Under the pieces are notes generated by a model. That model ran no database searches. It was not told where the DNA came from and was given only the letters and a program-made list of their open reading frames with translations. Position numbers and translations under genes: made by a program. Below, in pieces: positions 1 through 8,850 of a DNA stretch of 64,000 bases (position 1 is its first letter; each line of letters starts with the position of its first letter). This DNA is from Massilia phyllostachyos. GTDB lineage: Bacteria > Pseudomonadota > Gammaproteobacteria > Burkholderiales > Burkholderiaceae_D. The stretch spans positions 428,213 to 492,212 of the forward strand of contig NZ_JAJNOC010000004.1 in assembly GCF_021044825.1 (NCBI RefSeq). The letters run 5' to 3'.

Positions 1-1
1 C

Positions 2-175
2 GCCGATGGCGCGACCAAGGCCCGTTGCGGCAAGTTCTTCTGGCCGGTGGTCGCCTTCGCCCTGGGCTGCGCAGCCGCGGCCTTTGCCTTCCTGGCCTTC
101 GGCTTCGTGGTCCTGATCGTGCCGGTGGCGATCCTGTGCCTGCACCTGCTGCTGGCCGAACCCGAGGCGGCATGA
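2..175 (+). CDS. C-terminal fragment of a membrane protein (left edge)
   Basis: An open frame entering from the left edge gives 57 residues and stops at TGA 173-175. It is almost entirely hydrophobic, with two close membrane segments (FFWPVVAFALGCAAAAFAF and FGFVVLIVPVAILCLHLLL) and a short acidic tail. Its stop overlaps the next start in an ATGA arrangement, which indicates translational coupling. The tail resembles the last helices of DUF1275/YoaK-type membrane proteins, but the rest of the protein lies outside the window, so family assignment is only a suggestion. Confidence 0.6.
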   Translation, partial: ADGATKARCGKFFWPVVAFALGCAAAAFAFLAFGFVVLIVPVAILCLHLLLAEPEAA

Positions 176-726
176 TGCGCAGCACGCCGAAGACACGGCT
201 CGAAGCCTTCAGCGACGGCGTCATCGCCATCATCATCACCATCATGGTGCTGGAGCTGCGCCCGCCCCATGGGGTCGAGGTGGCCGACCTGCTGGACGTG
301 CTGCCGGTCTGGCTGCGCTACGCGCTCAGCTTCGTCTACGTCGGCATCTACTGGGTGAATCACCACGCGCTGCTCGACCGGGTGGCAAAGGTGGACGGCG
401 CGGCGCTGTGGGCCAATCTGCACCTGCTGTTCTGGATGTCGCTGATCCCGTTCGTCACTGCCTGGGCCGGCGAGCATCCGATGGCGCCGGTGCCGGGCGC
501 CCTGTATGGCGCGGTGCTGCTGCTATGTTCGATCTCCTTCCTGCTGCTGTCCTGGCGCCTGAAGAGCGAGGGCGCCGGCCAGGCGATGGCCTGGGGCAGC
601 CGCAAGAACCGGCTGTCGATCGTGCTGTATGCGGTGGCCATCGGTGTCTCGCTGGTTTACCCGCCGCTCGGCGTGGCGATCCACGTCGTGCTGGCCTTGC
701 TGTGGCTGATGCCGGAACGGTCCTGA
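172..726 (+). CDS. TMEM175/DUF1211 family potassium-channel-like protein
   Basis: A 184-residue protein with about five to six membrane helices. The first helix carries the family signature RxxxFSDG (R9, F13-S14-D15-G16), followed by VIAIIITIMVLEL. Bacterial TMEM175 proteins with this signature form potassium-permeable channels in the inner membrane; that function is family knowledge, not shown here. The ATG at 172 overlaps the upstream stop by four bases. An ATG at 175 would also serve. No substrate can be inferred from the neighbours. Confidence 0.85.
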   Translation: MMRSTPKTRLEAFSDGVIAIIITIMVLELRPPHGVEVADLLDVLPVWLRYALSFVYVGIYWVNHHALLDRVAKVDGAALWANLHLLFWMSLIPFVTAWAGEHPMAPVPGALYGAVLLLCSISFLLLSWRLKSEGAGQAMAWGSRKNRLSIVLYAVAIGVSLVYPPLGVAIHVVLALLWLMPERS

Positions 727-790
727 AGGAGCGTGCTCGGCAATATTGACGTTCGTGTGATACTGCGGTTTTCTCAACCAGGAGACCGCG

Positions 791-1546
791 ATGGAACTCT
801 TGATGGACCCGAACGTCTGGATCGCATTCGCGATGCTGAGCGCACTCGAAATCGTGCTCGGCGTCGACAACATCATCTTCATTTCCATCCTGGTCGGCCG
901 CTTGCCGCCCGAGATGCGCGACAAGGCGCGCCGCATGGGCCTGGGCTTCGCCATGGTCTCGCGCCTGTTGCTGCTGTTCTCGCTGAGCTGGGTGATGGGC
1001 CTGACGGCCGACCTGTTCCACGTGGTCGGCCAAGGCATCAGCGGCCGCGACCTGGTGCTGCTGTTCGGCGGCCTGTTCCTGCTCTACAAGGCCTCGCACG
1101 AGATTTTTGTGGAAGTGGAGGCCAAGGACGCGGCGGGACCGCAGGACATCACCGGCGAGCAGGCGGCCAAGGCCACGACCAAAAAGCTCTTCTGGAGCAT
1201 CATCGGCCAGATCGCCGTGATCGACATCGTGTTTTCGCTCGATTCGGTCATTACCGCAGTCGGCATGGTCGACCAGATCAGCGTGATGGTGGCGGCCGTG
1301 ATCTTCTCGGTGCTGGTGATGCTGATCGCCGCCAAGCCGATCGGCGACTTCGTCGACCGCCACCCCTCGGTGAAGGTGCTGGCGCTGGCCTTCCTGGTCA
1401 TGGTCGGCATGGCGCTCACCGCCGAAGCCTTCGAGGCCCACGTCCCGAAAGGCTACATCTACGCGGCGATGGCGTTCTCGCTCGTGGTCGAGTCGCTCAA
1501 CATCCGCGCCCGCAACAAGCGCAAGGCGCTGCTGCCGCGCGTCTGA
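791..1546 (+). CDS. TerC family integral membrane protein
   Basis: A 251-residue polytopic protein with the two TerC hallmark acidic helices: EIVLGVDNIIF near residues 19-29 and DIVFSLDSVITA near 150-161. It is the compact form of the family (E. coli YgdQ/YoaE core without CBS domains). Members are linked to metal (manganese, tellurite) handling or to metalation of exported proteins; the exact role here cannot be told. AGGAG lies just before the ATG. It is followed four bases later by the convergent stop of the MscS gene. Confidence 0.9.
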   Translation: MELLMDPNVWIAFAMLSALEIVLGVDNIIFISILVGRLPPEMRDKARRMGLGFAMVSRLLLLFSLSWVMGLTADLFHVVGQGISGRDLVLLFGGLFLLYKASHEIFVEVEAKDAAGPQDITGEQAAKATTKKLFWSIIGQIAVIDIVFSLDSVITAVGMVDQISVMVAAVIFSVLVMLIAAKPIGDFVDRHPSVKVLALAFLVMVGMALTAEAFEAHVPKGYIYAAMAFSLVVESLNIRARNKRKALLPRV

Positions 1547-1550
1547 GCCG

Positions 1551-3152
1551 CTAGTCGTCGCCCTTGCGCAGGCTGACGGGAGCAGGGCTTTCCTCGGGCG
1601 AGAACACGATGGTCTGGGCCGGAAAGGCCAGCTTGATGCCAACCGCTTCGAGGCGCTCGACCAGCGCCAGCAGCAGCTCTTCGCGCACGATGACGTTGGT
1701 GTCGAAGTCGCGCACCTCGATGTAGGAGTGGACTTCGATGTTGAAGGCGCGCTCGGTGATCCGGGCCAGGTTGGCGCGGGCGCCTTCGCCGATCTTGTCG
1801 TGGCCCTGCAGCACCTCGCGGATGATGGCGATGCCTTCCTTCAGCTTGCCCGAGGGCGTCCGGTAGTCGAGCGCGATGACCGGGTTGAACAGGAAGCGGT
1901 CGCGCGCCGCGAAGTTCTCGATCTGGCGCGCCGACAGGTCGCCGTTCGGGATCGTGACCACGGTGCGCTCGCCGGTGCGGATGCGGGTCGAGCGGATGCC
2001 GACGTCTTCCACGGTGCCCAGCACGTCGCCGACCTTGACGAAGTCGCCCACCTGCGCCGGGCGGTCGGCGATCACGGTGACGCTGCCGACCAGGTTTTCC
2101 ACGGTCTTCTGCGCGCCCAGTGCAAGTGCGATACCGCCGATGCCGAGGGCCGCGATGCCCGTGGTGACGTCGATGCCGAAGGTGTCGAGGATGCCGATCC
2201 CGGAGAACAGCAGGAGCAGCACCTTGGCCGTGCGGCGCAGCAGGGTGATCACCGAGACCACCTGGCGGCGCTGGCGCTTCTGCATGCGCGCGATCGCCAG
2301 CTCGGCGATGGCGTCGACCAGGCGCAGGCCGAACCAGACCAGGGCCACCACCGACACGATGCCGGTGTAGCGCAGCAGGGTCTGGCGCGCCACGATGGCG
2401 ACCGGCAGGCGTTCGGCGAGGGTGAAGAACAGGCCGACGGCGAGCAGCAGGCTGGCCGGCGGCAGCGCCGCCTCCAGGAAGCGGAACAGGCCGTTCGATG
2501 CCGGGTCGGACACCAGGCGCCGCGCGCCCGCCACCACCAGCAGGGCGATCATCCACAGCCCGCCGAAGATCACCACACCCAGTCCCACCAGCATGGCCCA
2601 GTCCTTGAGCGGCGCGCCGGCGACGATCAGGCCGTCGTCTTCCATGTCGGCGGCGCTGCTGCGCCGGGTGGCGATGGCCACCTGCTCGACCGTCGCGGCG
2701 GCGACGCGCCAGACCTGGCGGCCGTCGTCATCGGCGCGCGCGAGCAGCACCGGCACCTTCTTGCCCTGCACCGTGATCTGGCCGACGAATTCCTGGTCGA
2801 CCGGCAGCTCGTCGTCGATGCGGCCGTTGGCCTCGTTCGATAGCAGGGCGTAGGGCTGCAAGGTGCCGCCGTTATCCAGCAGCGACTGGAAGCCGCGCGC
2901 CCGCGCCGCGGCGGTGACGCGCTGGCGCGGGCTGCCCACCGGCTGGTCGAAATACTGGGCGGCGCGGTCGTAGTCATGCTCGGCCAGGGCGCCGATCAGG
3001 CCCGAGATGGTCGAGCGCGGCGTCTCGCGGCCCAGAGGGTCGGGCGCGACGGCCGGCGCGGGCGGGGCTGCCAGCTTGGGTAGGGCGGAGGCGCCCGCGG
3101 GGAGGGCGAGACAGTTCAGGAGCAGGAGCAGACCGATCAGCAAACGACGCAT
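1551..3152 (-). CDS. MscS-family mechanosensitive ion channel
   Basis: A 533-residue inner-membrane protein. Residues 1-23 form a signal peptide ending ASA. A soluble periplasmic region of about 150 residues follows, then several membrane helices and the conserved MscS pore and beta domain (ALGIGGIALALGAQKTVENL, then GDFVKVGDVLGTVEDVGIRS and TIPNGDL). The family releases solutes on hypo-osmotic shock. The ATG at 3152 was chosen because it gives the signal peptide and has AAGGA upstream; the open frame runs further upstream only as a shadow of the Kef gene. It lies 23 bp downstream of the Kef-type antiporter gene and is probably cotranscribed with it. Confidence 0.9.
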   Translation of the reverse strand: MRRLLIGLLLLLNCLALPAGASALPKLAAPPAPAVAPDPLGRETPRSTISGLIGALAEHDYDRAAQYFDQPVGSPRQRVTAAARARGFQSLLDNGGTLQPYALLSNEANGRIDDELPVDQEFVGQITVQGKKVPVLLARADDDGRQVWRVAAATVEQVAIATRRSSAADMEDDGLIVAGAPLKDWAMLVGLGVVIFGGLWMIALLVVAGARRLVSDPASNGLFRFLEAALPPASLLLAVGLFFTLAERLPVAIVARQTLLRYTGIVSVVALVWFGLRLVDAIAELAIARMQKRQRRQVVSVITLLRRTAKVLLLLFSGIGILDTFGIDVTTGIAALGIGGIALALGAQKTVENLVGSVTVIADRPAQVGDFVKVGDVLGTVEDVGIRSTRIRTGERTVVTIPNGDLSARQIENFAARDRFLFNPVIALDYRTPSGKLKEGIAIIREVLQGHDKIGEGARANLARITERAFNIEVHSYIEVRDFDTNVIVREELLLALVERLEAVGIKLAFPAQTIVFSPEESPAPVSLRKGDD

Positions 3153-3175
3153 GCGTAACAATTCCTTTGTGAGAT

Positions 3176-4939
3176 TCAGGCCTTGGCCTCGGGTTCCAGC
3201 AGCCGGGCGGTGACGACCGCGCGCTCGTGGTCGACGATGGCGTCGACCTGGCGTTCGTCGAGGCCCATCGCTTCCAGCACGAAGGCCGACAGTTGCAGGC
3301 TCGCTTCCAGGGTCTCGGGCACCACCACGCTGGCGCCGGCCAGGCGCAGGGCGCGCGCGTGCTTCTCGTCGCGCGAGCGCACGAACAGCGGCACGTGCGG
3401 GAACTCGCGGCGGATGCCGCGCACCGCCTGCAGGGCCGACGCCGGATGGTCCATGGTCAGCACGATGGCCGGCGCTTCGCCCGCGTGCACGTGGCGCAGC
3501 AGTTCCGGACGCGACGCGTTGCCGAAGTAGACCGGCTTGCCTTCGGCGTGCAGCTTCGAGACCAGCTTGGCGTCGCACTCGAAGGCGACGAAGGGGATGT
3601 GCTGCTCGCCCAGCAGCTTGGCCAGCTGCTGGCCCACGCGGCCAAAACCCGCGATGATGATGCGGCCGCGCGCCGACGCGAGTTCCGACTGGTCGCCGCT
3701 TGCGACCAGCTCGCGCGTGCGGGTCTCGTGGCGTTCGCCGAGGGCGTGGCCGATTTTCGCCAGTACCGGCGTGATGAAGAGCGACAGGCCGACCACCAGC
3801 ATCACGCGCGCGCCCAACGCAGGTTCCAGCACTTGCGAGGCCATGGCGGCGCCGATCGCCACGAAGGCGAATTCGCCGCCCTGGCCCAGCAGCAGGCCGC
3901 CCTCGAACGCGCGCACCCAGGACTGGCCGCCGATGCGCAGCAGGAGCGTGACCACCAGCGCCTTGAGCAGCACCAGGCCGAACACCAGGGCCCCCAGGAG
4001 CAGCGGCGCTTCCAGTACGAGCCGCGTGTCGATGTTCATCCCGACCGTCATGAAGAACAGGCCCATGAGCAGGCCCTTGAAGGGCTCCACCATCAGCTCG
4101 ACCTCGTGCTTGAATTCGGTCTCGGCCAGCAGCAGGCCCGCGATCAGCGCGCCCAGCGCCATCGACAGGCCGGCCTGCGCGCACAGGGCCGCGATGCCGA
4201 AGGTCGACAGCAGGATCAGGGCCATGAACACGTCCGGCTGGCGGTGTTCGGCGAAGGAGCGGAACAGGCGGTGCACGACCTTGCCGCCGACCAGGTAGAT
4301 CAGGGCGATGGCGCCGATCGCCTTGGCCATGGTGACCAGGGCCAGCATCGCCACGCTGTCGTGCGCGTTGCCCGTGCCGCCGCCCAGCGCGCCGATCAGC
4401 AGCAGGATCGGCACCACGGCGAGGTCCTGCGCCATCAGGATCGCGAACGCCGCCTGGCCCAGGGGCGTACCCGTCGCCTGCTGCTGCGCCAGCAGCTGCA
4501 TCACCACGGCGGTGGAGGACAGCGACAGCACCAGGCCGAGGATCACGGCGGAGCGGGTTTCCATCCCAAGGAGCAGCAGGGCGCCGCCGATCAGCGCCGC
4601 GCTGGCGACCACCTGCGCGGTGCCGGCCCCGAACACCCAGCGCCGCATCGCCCACAGGCGCGCCGCCGATAGCTCCAGCCCGATCATGAACATCAGGAAC
4701 AGCACGCCGACTTCGGCCAGCATCGAAATGCCTTCGCCACGCGGGAAGGTGAGGAAGGCAAGCCAGGGCACCCCGTCCGCCAGCAGCCCCAGGCCGAAGG
4801 GGCCGACCAGGGCGCCGACGGCCAGGAAACCGACCACCTGGTTGATGCGCAGGCGCTGGAGCAGGGGGATCAGGATGCCGGAGAGGATCAGGAAAAGGAG
4901 GATCTCTCGCAGGAAGGGGAAGGCGTGTTGCTCTTGCAC
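3176..4939 (-). CDS. Kef-type CPA2 monovalent cation:proton antiporter with TrkA-N domain
   Basis: A 587-residue protein with an N-terminal Na+/H+-exchanger-type membrane domain of about 12 helices (residues 1-380) and a C-terminal TrkA-N/RCK nucleotide-binding domain starting at the Rossmann motif GFGRVG. The motif LGQGGEFAFV in the late helices is typical of KefB/KefC/YbaL. The family exports potassium against protons, often gated by nucleotides or glutathione adducts. I chose the GTG start at 4939, just ahead of the first helix; a TTG-type start at 5038 would add residues read from a palindromic repeat and is unlikely. It probably forms an operon with the MscS channel, which suggests shared osmotic or ionic roles. 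Confidence 0.88.
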   Translation of the reverse strand: MQEQHAFPFLREILLFLILSGILIPLLQRLRINQVVGFLAVGALVGPFGLGLLADGVPWLAFLTFPRGEGISMLAEVGVLFLMFMIGLELSAARLWAMRRWVFGAGTAQVVASAALIGGALLLLGMETRSAVILGLVLSLSSTAVVMQLLAQQQATGTPLGQAAFAILMAQDLAVVPILLLIGALGGGTGNAHDSVAMLALVTMAKAIGAIALIYLVGGKVVHRLFRSFAEHRQPDVFMALILLSTFGIAALCAQAGLSMALGALIAGLLLAETEFKHEVELMVEPFKGLLMGLFFMTVGMNIDTRLVLEAPLLLGALVFGLVLLKALVVTLLLRIGGQSWVRAFEGGLLLGQGGEFAFVAIGAAMASQVLEPALGARVMLVVGLSLFITPVLAKIGHALGERHETRTRELVASGDQSELASARGRIIIAGFGRVGQQLAKLLGEQHIPFVAFECDAKLVSKLHAEGKPVYFGNASRPELLRHVHAGEAPAIVLTMDHPASALQAVRGIRREFPHVPLFVRSRDEKHARALRLAGASVVVPETLEASLQLSAFVLEAMGLDERQVDAIVDHERAVVTARLLEPEAKA

Positions 4940-5007
4940 GGTGGGTGAGGGCGGGTTGTTGTTTGCTCCGGATTGTAGCGTGGTGTGAGGCTGGAGGCTG
5001 CGGAGCG

Positions 5008-5042
5008 AACTTGGGTTCCCGCCTAGGCGGGAACCCAATTTG
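5008..5042. repeat. REP-like palindrome, 28-bp perfect inverted repeat
   Basis: Positions 5011-5038 are a perfect palindrome centred on CCTAGG, with arms TTGGGTTCCCGCC / GGCGGGAACCCAA. It is one copy of a repeat found in eight other intergenic places in this window. It sits between the start of the Kef gene and the stop of the reductase fusion, where a transcript coming off the fusion gene or its antisense could fold it into a hairpin. Confidence 0.85.
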
Positions 5043-5053
5043 ACTTTAGAAAC

Positions 5054-7372
5054 TCAGCAATTCCCCGCCTGAATCGCCTCCGGCGGCGTCTCTTCCTGCT
5101 GCCGGTGCCCGCTCGCCACCGGCTGGCGGCTCTCGGCCGTCGCCTGCAGCTCTTCGATCTCCGGATCCTCGGTATTGCGCAGCTCCAGGTAGCGGTCCAG
5201 CGCCTGCTCCAGGCGCGGCAGCAGGATGCCGCGTTCGCTGGTCAGCGCTGCGTACGCGGGACGCGCCGCCGGATAGACGATCGAACGGGCTTCGAGGCGG
5301 CCGGCGTCGATGCCGGCCTTGTCGGCCGCCTTCCGTGCCAGCTCGGCCCAGGTCAGTTCGCCGCCGTTGGCCAGGTGCCAGACACCGGCTTCGCGGTCGA
5401 TGGCCAGGTCCAGGCAGGCGTGCACCAGGTCCGGCACGTAGGTTGGAGTGATCACCAGGTCGTTGGAGGCGGTGAACGATTCGCCGCGCTCCAGCGCGTT
5501 CAGGGCCAGGGTCACGAAGTTGTACCCGTCCCATGGGCCGAAGAAGGCGCTGGTGCGCACCACCAGGGCGTCCGGGTTCTCGTCCAGCACAGCGACTTCG
5601 GCCTGGGCCTTGCTGCGGCCGTAGGCGTTCAGCGGCGAGACCGGGTCCGACTCCACGTAGGGGCGGCTCTGCAGGCCGTCGAACACCAGGTCGCTCGAGA
5701 AGGTGGTCAGGTGCACGCCGTGGCGCGCGCAGGCGGCGGCCAGGATGGCGGGGCCGGCGGTGTTCTCGCGGAAGCAGCGCTGGGCGTCGTTCTCGGCATC
5801 GTCCACGCGCACGTAGCCGCAGGTGTTGATCACGGCCCAGGGCTGGTATTGCGCCAGCGCGCGTTCGACCGAGGCGTGGTCGGCGATGTCCATGTCCTGG
5901 CGTGACAGCAGCCGGAAGTTCAGGTTGCGCTTGCGGCAGACGCGGGCAAAGGCGCGGCCCAGAGTGCCGGTGGCGCCGAGGATCAGGATCGGCGCCGAGT
6001 TGGTGCCGACCAGGCGATGGCCGTCGGCCGAGATCGAGGTCAGGGCTGCGGGCGTGGCGACCGGCGGATGGCACAGGAAGCGGCCCGGACGGCGCCACCA
6101 GCCCTGGCCGCGCAGCACCGGGTGCGACAGCGCGGAGCCGGAGGACAGTTCCTTCATCATCCGTGCCAGCGCGGTCGGGCGCGGGGTCGGCGAGCGCACG
6201 TCGAAGGGGCCCGGTTCGTAGTAACCCTTGTTCTGGGTGACCAGGCTGTTCCAGTCGAAGGAACCGAGCAGCGACCAGACGGTGACGGCGCGCACGTCGA
6301 CGCCGTTCTGCTGCGACTGCTGGGCCGCTTCCCAGATCTCGAGCAGCCAGCGCAACTGGTCTTCGCGGTTGGCGTCGATGTGGGCTTCGGTGATCGCCAG
6401 CGGCAGGCCATAGCGGTCCCAGACTTCCGCCAGGAGTGGAGCGATGCCCGGGGTCGGCGTGGCCAGCACACGCGATGCTTCGATGTCGGCGCAGGGGATG
6501 CCGTCGGCGACGCCGCGGTGGTGTTCCGGGAAGCGTTCCGGACGGTGGTCCAGCCAGCGCTCGGACGTCACGTAGTAGTTGACACCGATGATGTCGGGCG
6601 GGCAGGTGTTGTCACGGAACCAGAGGAATTCTTCAAGCGGGATGCCGGTTTTGGTGAGGTATTTCCAGAGCTTGTGGTGTTCGTCGACGGTGCCGCACAG
6701 CAGGTCCCAGGCCAGCCAGCGGCGCTCGTTGTAGAACTCGGCGACCTTGCCCATCTCGGGCGTGCCGTAGGTCTTGCCGAGGTCGTCGGTCTGCACCAGC
6801 TTGGCGTTCGGGTTGACGGCGCGGATGGCGCGCATCGACAGCACCACGGCCTTGCACTGGACCAGCAGCGCTTCGATGAAGGTGCGGTCGTCGCGGCCGT
6901 GCGGGTACCAGACGCCGTACAGGCCGGCGAAGCGGGCGGTGGTGCAGGGTTCGTTGACCGGGGTGTAGTACTCGATCCAGGGATAGCGGGCAGCCACGGC
7001 GCCGGCGTATTCGGCCAGGCGTTCGGGGAAGGCCGGGTCGACCAGGCTGGTGTCGCGCGGGCCGCTGCCGTGGTGGACCAGGCCCGCGATCGGGGTGACG
7101 TTCGCTTCGCGCAGGGCGTTCAGGCGTTCGTCGGCCCAGCTCCAGTCGGCCTTGTCGATGCCGTCGGGGGCGGTGCGTTCCCACAGCACGGGGTAGCGGA
7201 TGGCCTTGATGCCGGTGGACGCGAAGCGCCCGATGTCGCAGGCGCGGCCGTGGTGGCCGTTGCGGTCGAGCTGGCTGAAATACTCGTCGCGCACCCGGTT
7301 GACCGTGCATTCGAGGCCGCCCCAGAGTTCGAGGGGGCGGGCGTGGCTGTTCGTGCTCTTTTTTGGAATCAT
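5054..7372 (-). CDS. Glycoside hydrolase family 1-like domain fused to RmlD-like sugar-nucleotide reductase
   Basis: A 772-residue two-domain protein. Residues 15-410 resemble family-1 beta-glycosidases: a TPVNEP motif puts the acid/base Glu at 141, and AITEAH puts the candidate nucleophile Glu at 329. After a short linker, residues 460-735 form an extended SDR like dTDP-4-dehydrorhamnose reductase, with a Rossmann motif GATGTLG (466-472) and catalytic Tyr584-x3-Lys588 in YGRSK. There is no signal peptide, so it acts in the cytoplasm. The ATG at 7372 is preferred because residues upstream of it look non-coding. The gene stands alone, divergent from trpS. A role in making or trimming a glycoside or nucleotide sugar is inference. 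Confidence 0.85.
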   Translation of the reverse strand: MIPKKSTNSHARPLELWGGLECTVNRVRDEYFSQLDRNGHHGRACDIGRFASTGIKAIRYPVLWERTAPDGIDKADWSWADERLNALREANVTPIAGLVHHGSGPRDTSLVDPAFPERLAEYAGAVAARYPWIEYYTPVNEPCTTARFAGLYGVWYPHGRDDRTFIEALLVQCKAVVLSMRAIRAVNPNAKLVQTDDLGKTYGTPEMGKVAEFYNERRWLAWDLLCGTVDEHHKLWKYLTKTGIPLEEFLWFRDNTCPPDIIGVNYYVTSERWLDHRPERFPEHHRGVADGIPCADIEASRVLATPTPGIAPLLAEVWDRYGLPLAITEAHIDANREDQLRWLLEIWEAAQQSQQNGVDVRAVTVWSLLGSFDWNSLVTQNKGYYEPGPFDVRSPTPRPTALARMMKELSSGSALSHPVLRGQGWWRRPGRFLCHPPVATPAALTSISADGHRLVGTNSAPILILGATGTLGRAFARVCRKRNLNFRLLSRQDMDIADHASVERALAQYQPWAVINTCGYVRVDDAENDAQRCFRENTAGPAILAAACARHGVHLTTFSSDLVFDGLQSRPYVESDPVSPLNAYGRSKAQAEVAVLDENPDALVVRTSAFFGPWDGYNFVTLALNALERGESFTASNDLVITPTYVPDLVHACLDLAIDREAGVWHLANGGELTWAELARKAADKAGIDAGRLEARSIVYPAARPAYAALTSERGILLPRLEQALDRYLELRNTEDPEIEELQATAESRQPVASGHRQQEETPPEAIQAGNC

Positions 7373-7679
7373 CAATTTCACCAATATTAGTTTTCTAACA
7401 ACAAATTCCCTGCAGCTCGGCATCCCAGGAAAAAATGTGTCGAAAGGGGAGCCGGCCCGCAGGCCATGGGACCCGAAGCGGTTGACATCGGCGCGCCAAC
7501 CTGCAACCATGCGGTCCATGAATTTTCCGAAAGCACATCACTTTGACTTGACCTGGTGGCGCCGCTCCTAGCACGCGGCCACAGGAATGATCTGCATTTC
7601 GACTGACGCCGCCTCGATCCAGGTGGCGTTTTCACATCTAGCGCGGCAGGATCGGGGTAACTAAATAACAGGAAACCCG
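7373..7679. other. Divergent intergenic region between the reductase fusion and trpS
   Basis: This 307-bp stretch separates the reverse-strand fusion gene from forward trpS and must hold both promoters. It is less GC-rich near 7375-7400. I could not identify a convincing -35/-10 pair, operator or conserved leader, and no short coding frame with a ribosome site was seen. Confidence 0.6.
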
Positions 7680-8708
7680 ATGAGCTCTGCAACCCCCAAC
7701 CCTTCCGCACCAATCATCCTGACCGGCGACCGTCCGACCGGCCCGCTGCACCTCGGCCACTTCGTGGGCAGCCTGCGCAACCGCGTGGCCTACCAGGACA
7801 CGTACCGCCAATTCGTCATGCTGGCCGACGCGCAAGCGCTGACCGACAATATGGATGACATTGGTAAGGTACACCGGAACGTGGTCGAAGTGGCGCTCGA
7901 TTACCTCGCCGTGGGGATCGACCCGGCCCGCACGACCATCCTGATCCAGTCCCAGATCCCGGAACTGACCGAGCTGACCTTCTATTACCTGAACCTGGTG
8001 ACCGTCGCGCGCCTCGAGCGCAACCCGACCGTGAAGCAGGAAATCATCCAGCGCGGCTTCGAGCGCGACATCCCGGCCGGCTTTCTGACCTACCCGGCCA
8101 GCCAGGCCGCCGACATCACCGCCTTCAAGGCGACCGTGGTGCCGGTGGGCGAGGACCAGATCCCGATGATCGAGCAGTGCAACGAGATCGTGCGCAAGTT
8201 CAACCGCAGCTACGGCCGCGACCAGGACGTGCTGGTCGAGTGCAAGGCCATCGTGCCGGAAGTCGGCCGCCTGCCGGGCATCGACGGCCGCGCCAAGATG
8301 AGCAAGTCGCTGGGCAACACCATCAACCTGGGCGCCTCCGCCGACGAGATCCGCGCGGCCGTGAAGCAGGTCTACACCGATCCGCTGCACCTGAAGGTAT
8401 CGGACCCGGGCCACCTGGAGGGCAATGTCGCCTTCATCTACCTGGACGCCTTCGACAACGACAAGGCCGGCCTGGAAGAGATGAAGGCGCACTACACCCG
8501 CGGCGGGCTGGGCGACAGCGTGGTCAAGAAGCGCCTCGAGGGCATCCTGCAGGACATGCTGGCGCCGATCCGTGCGCGCCGCGAAGAGTTCGCCAAGGAC
8601 CGCGGGCAGGTGCTGCAGATCCTGAAGGAAGGCACCATGCGCGCGCGCGAAGTGGCGGCGCAGACGACCGACGAGGTGCGCAAGGCCCTCGGCCTGTCCT
8701 ACTTCTGA
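7680..8708 (+). CDS. trpS: Tryptophanyl-tRNA synthetase
   Basis: A 342-residue class I aminoacyl-tRNA synthetase that charges tRNA-Trp in the cytoplasm. The HIGH-type motif appears as [10 protein letters not shown] near residue 21, and the KMSKS loop as AKMSKSLGN near residue 205. GDRPTG near the N-terminus and GEDQ near residue 160 are family-specific. Length matches the bacterial TrpS family (about 330-350). AGGAAA precedes the ATG. No tryptophan leader peptide was seen upstream. Confidence 0.97.
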   Translation: MSSATPNPSAPIILTGDRPTGPLHLGHFVGSLRNRVAYQDTYRQFVMLADAQALTDNMDDIGKVHRNVVEVALDYLAVGIDPARTTILIQSQIPELTELTFYYLNLVTVARLERNPTVKQEIIQRGFERDIPAGFLTYPASQAADITAFKATVVPVGEDQIPMIEQCNEIVRKFNRSYGRDQDVLVECKAIVPEVGRLPGIDGRAKMSKSLGNTINLGASADEIRAAVKQVYTDPLHLKVSDPGHLEGNVAFIYLDAFDNDKAGLEEMKAHYTRGGLGDSVVKKRLEGILQDMLAPIRARREEFAKDRGQVLQILKEGTMRAREVAAQTTDEVRKALGLSYF

Positions 8709-8850
8709 TGTGGCGTGGGCGGCAAAGCCGTCCACCCGGTATCGTGTTGCGCTACCTGGCGTAGCATTGCATACCGCTCTTGCGTTTGATACTGGAACGC
8801 ACCTTCATCCCGTGGCAAGCTTGGCGCTTTATTGTCACGGGAGAAATTCC

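Noticed and set aside
3153..4655. Upstream extension of the MscS frame to more than 1000 codons
   Set aside because: The extra part is antisense-frame text of the Kef gene. A signal peptide and ribosome site at 3152 fix the true start.
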